Source of the DNA: CAVUBL01 sp963739795
GTDB lineage: Bacteria > Acidobacteriota > Thermoanaerobaculia > Multivoradales > DATKCC01
DNA: 64,000 nucleotides
Reading direction: 5' to 3'
NCBI GenBank assembly: GCA_963739795.1
Contig: CAVUBL010000008.1
Location: 248,001-312,000 of the forward strand
Shown here in pieces: positions 63,987 through 64,000 of the stretch. A model generated the notes under the pieces. It was given only the letters and a program-made list of their open reading frames with translations, was not told the origin of the DNA and made no database searches. The position numbers were made by a program, and so were the translations under genes. Within the stretch, counting starts at the first letter, position 1. The number at the start of each line of letters is the position of its first letter.

Positions 63987-64000
63987 GAGCCTGTACGAGA

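Overview
The window is GC-rich bacterial chromosomal DNA with dense genes, many of them joined by 4-bp ATGA or GTGA overlaps. Several marker families point to Acidobacteriota, possibly a Thermoanaerobaculia-like lineage. These are two ADOP-type (MacB/FtsX) orphan permeases plus a fragment of a third, one of them coupled to a PadR regulator; an ECF-like sigma factor overlapping a Ser/Thr kinase with TPR repeats; and a large BNR/Asp-box secreted protein. This assignment is an inference from gene families, not from a marker gene. I found no rRNA, tRNA or CRISPR array.

Layout. 1-3.8 kb: an efflux operon on the minus strand (TetR regulator, HlyD adaptor, ABC ATPase, TolC-like protein cut by the window edge) with a readable promoter and palindromic operator. 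4-8.1 kb: a membrane protein, a DinB/DUF1572 protein, and a two-gene unit encoding a large deaminase-fold protein with an unknown partner. 8.2-20.3 kb: a multiply frameshifted ring-cleavage-dioxygenase-like gene, PadR plus an ADOP permease, a GDYXXLXY/DUF2157 pair, a methyltransferase, a TMEM175-like channel, a second ADOP permease and an acyl-CoA dehydrogenase. 20.9-28 kb: a Tat-exported amine oxidase, a sigma/anti-sigma-like/secreted-protein operon, and a leuB-like, leuA-like and metallo-beta-lactamase-fold run. 28-36 kb: an accessory stretch with an Rpn-type nuclease, a decayed gene pair, a GNAT, a MazF/RHH toxin-antitoxin pair and a 1301-residue secreted HELGH protein with a 35-glycine linker. 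36-43.6 kb: sigma factor, kinase, BNR protein and isochorismatase-like hydrolase. 43.6-49.1 kb: small genes interspersed with repeats, and xerD. 49.1-56.5 kb: asnB with a GT39 transferase, a lytic transglycosylase, a SpoIIE-type phosphatase, a ferritin-like protein and an A-type Fe-S carrier. 56.7-59.7 kb: nuoB-nuoCD-nuoI of respiratory complex I. 60-64 kb: a decayed nucleotidyltransferase/permease chimera, a second SpoIIE phosphatase and a sulfatase-fold lipoprotein.

The most distinctive signal is non-coding. A 279-bp foldback element (here E1) occurs four times, always in the same orientation, always exactly 279 bp, and always bounded by CTAG. Two copies supply the TAG stop codon of the adjacent gene. 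A second foldback family of 153 bp (E2) occurs twice. One E2 copy directly abuts an E1 copy, and the other sits immediately before the orphaned 3' end of a VOC-family gene. A third, 124-bp repeat (E3) flanks the E1-E2 composite on both sides. These look like non-autonomous mobile elements (MITEs); no transposase for them is in the window.
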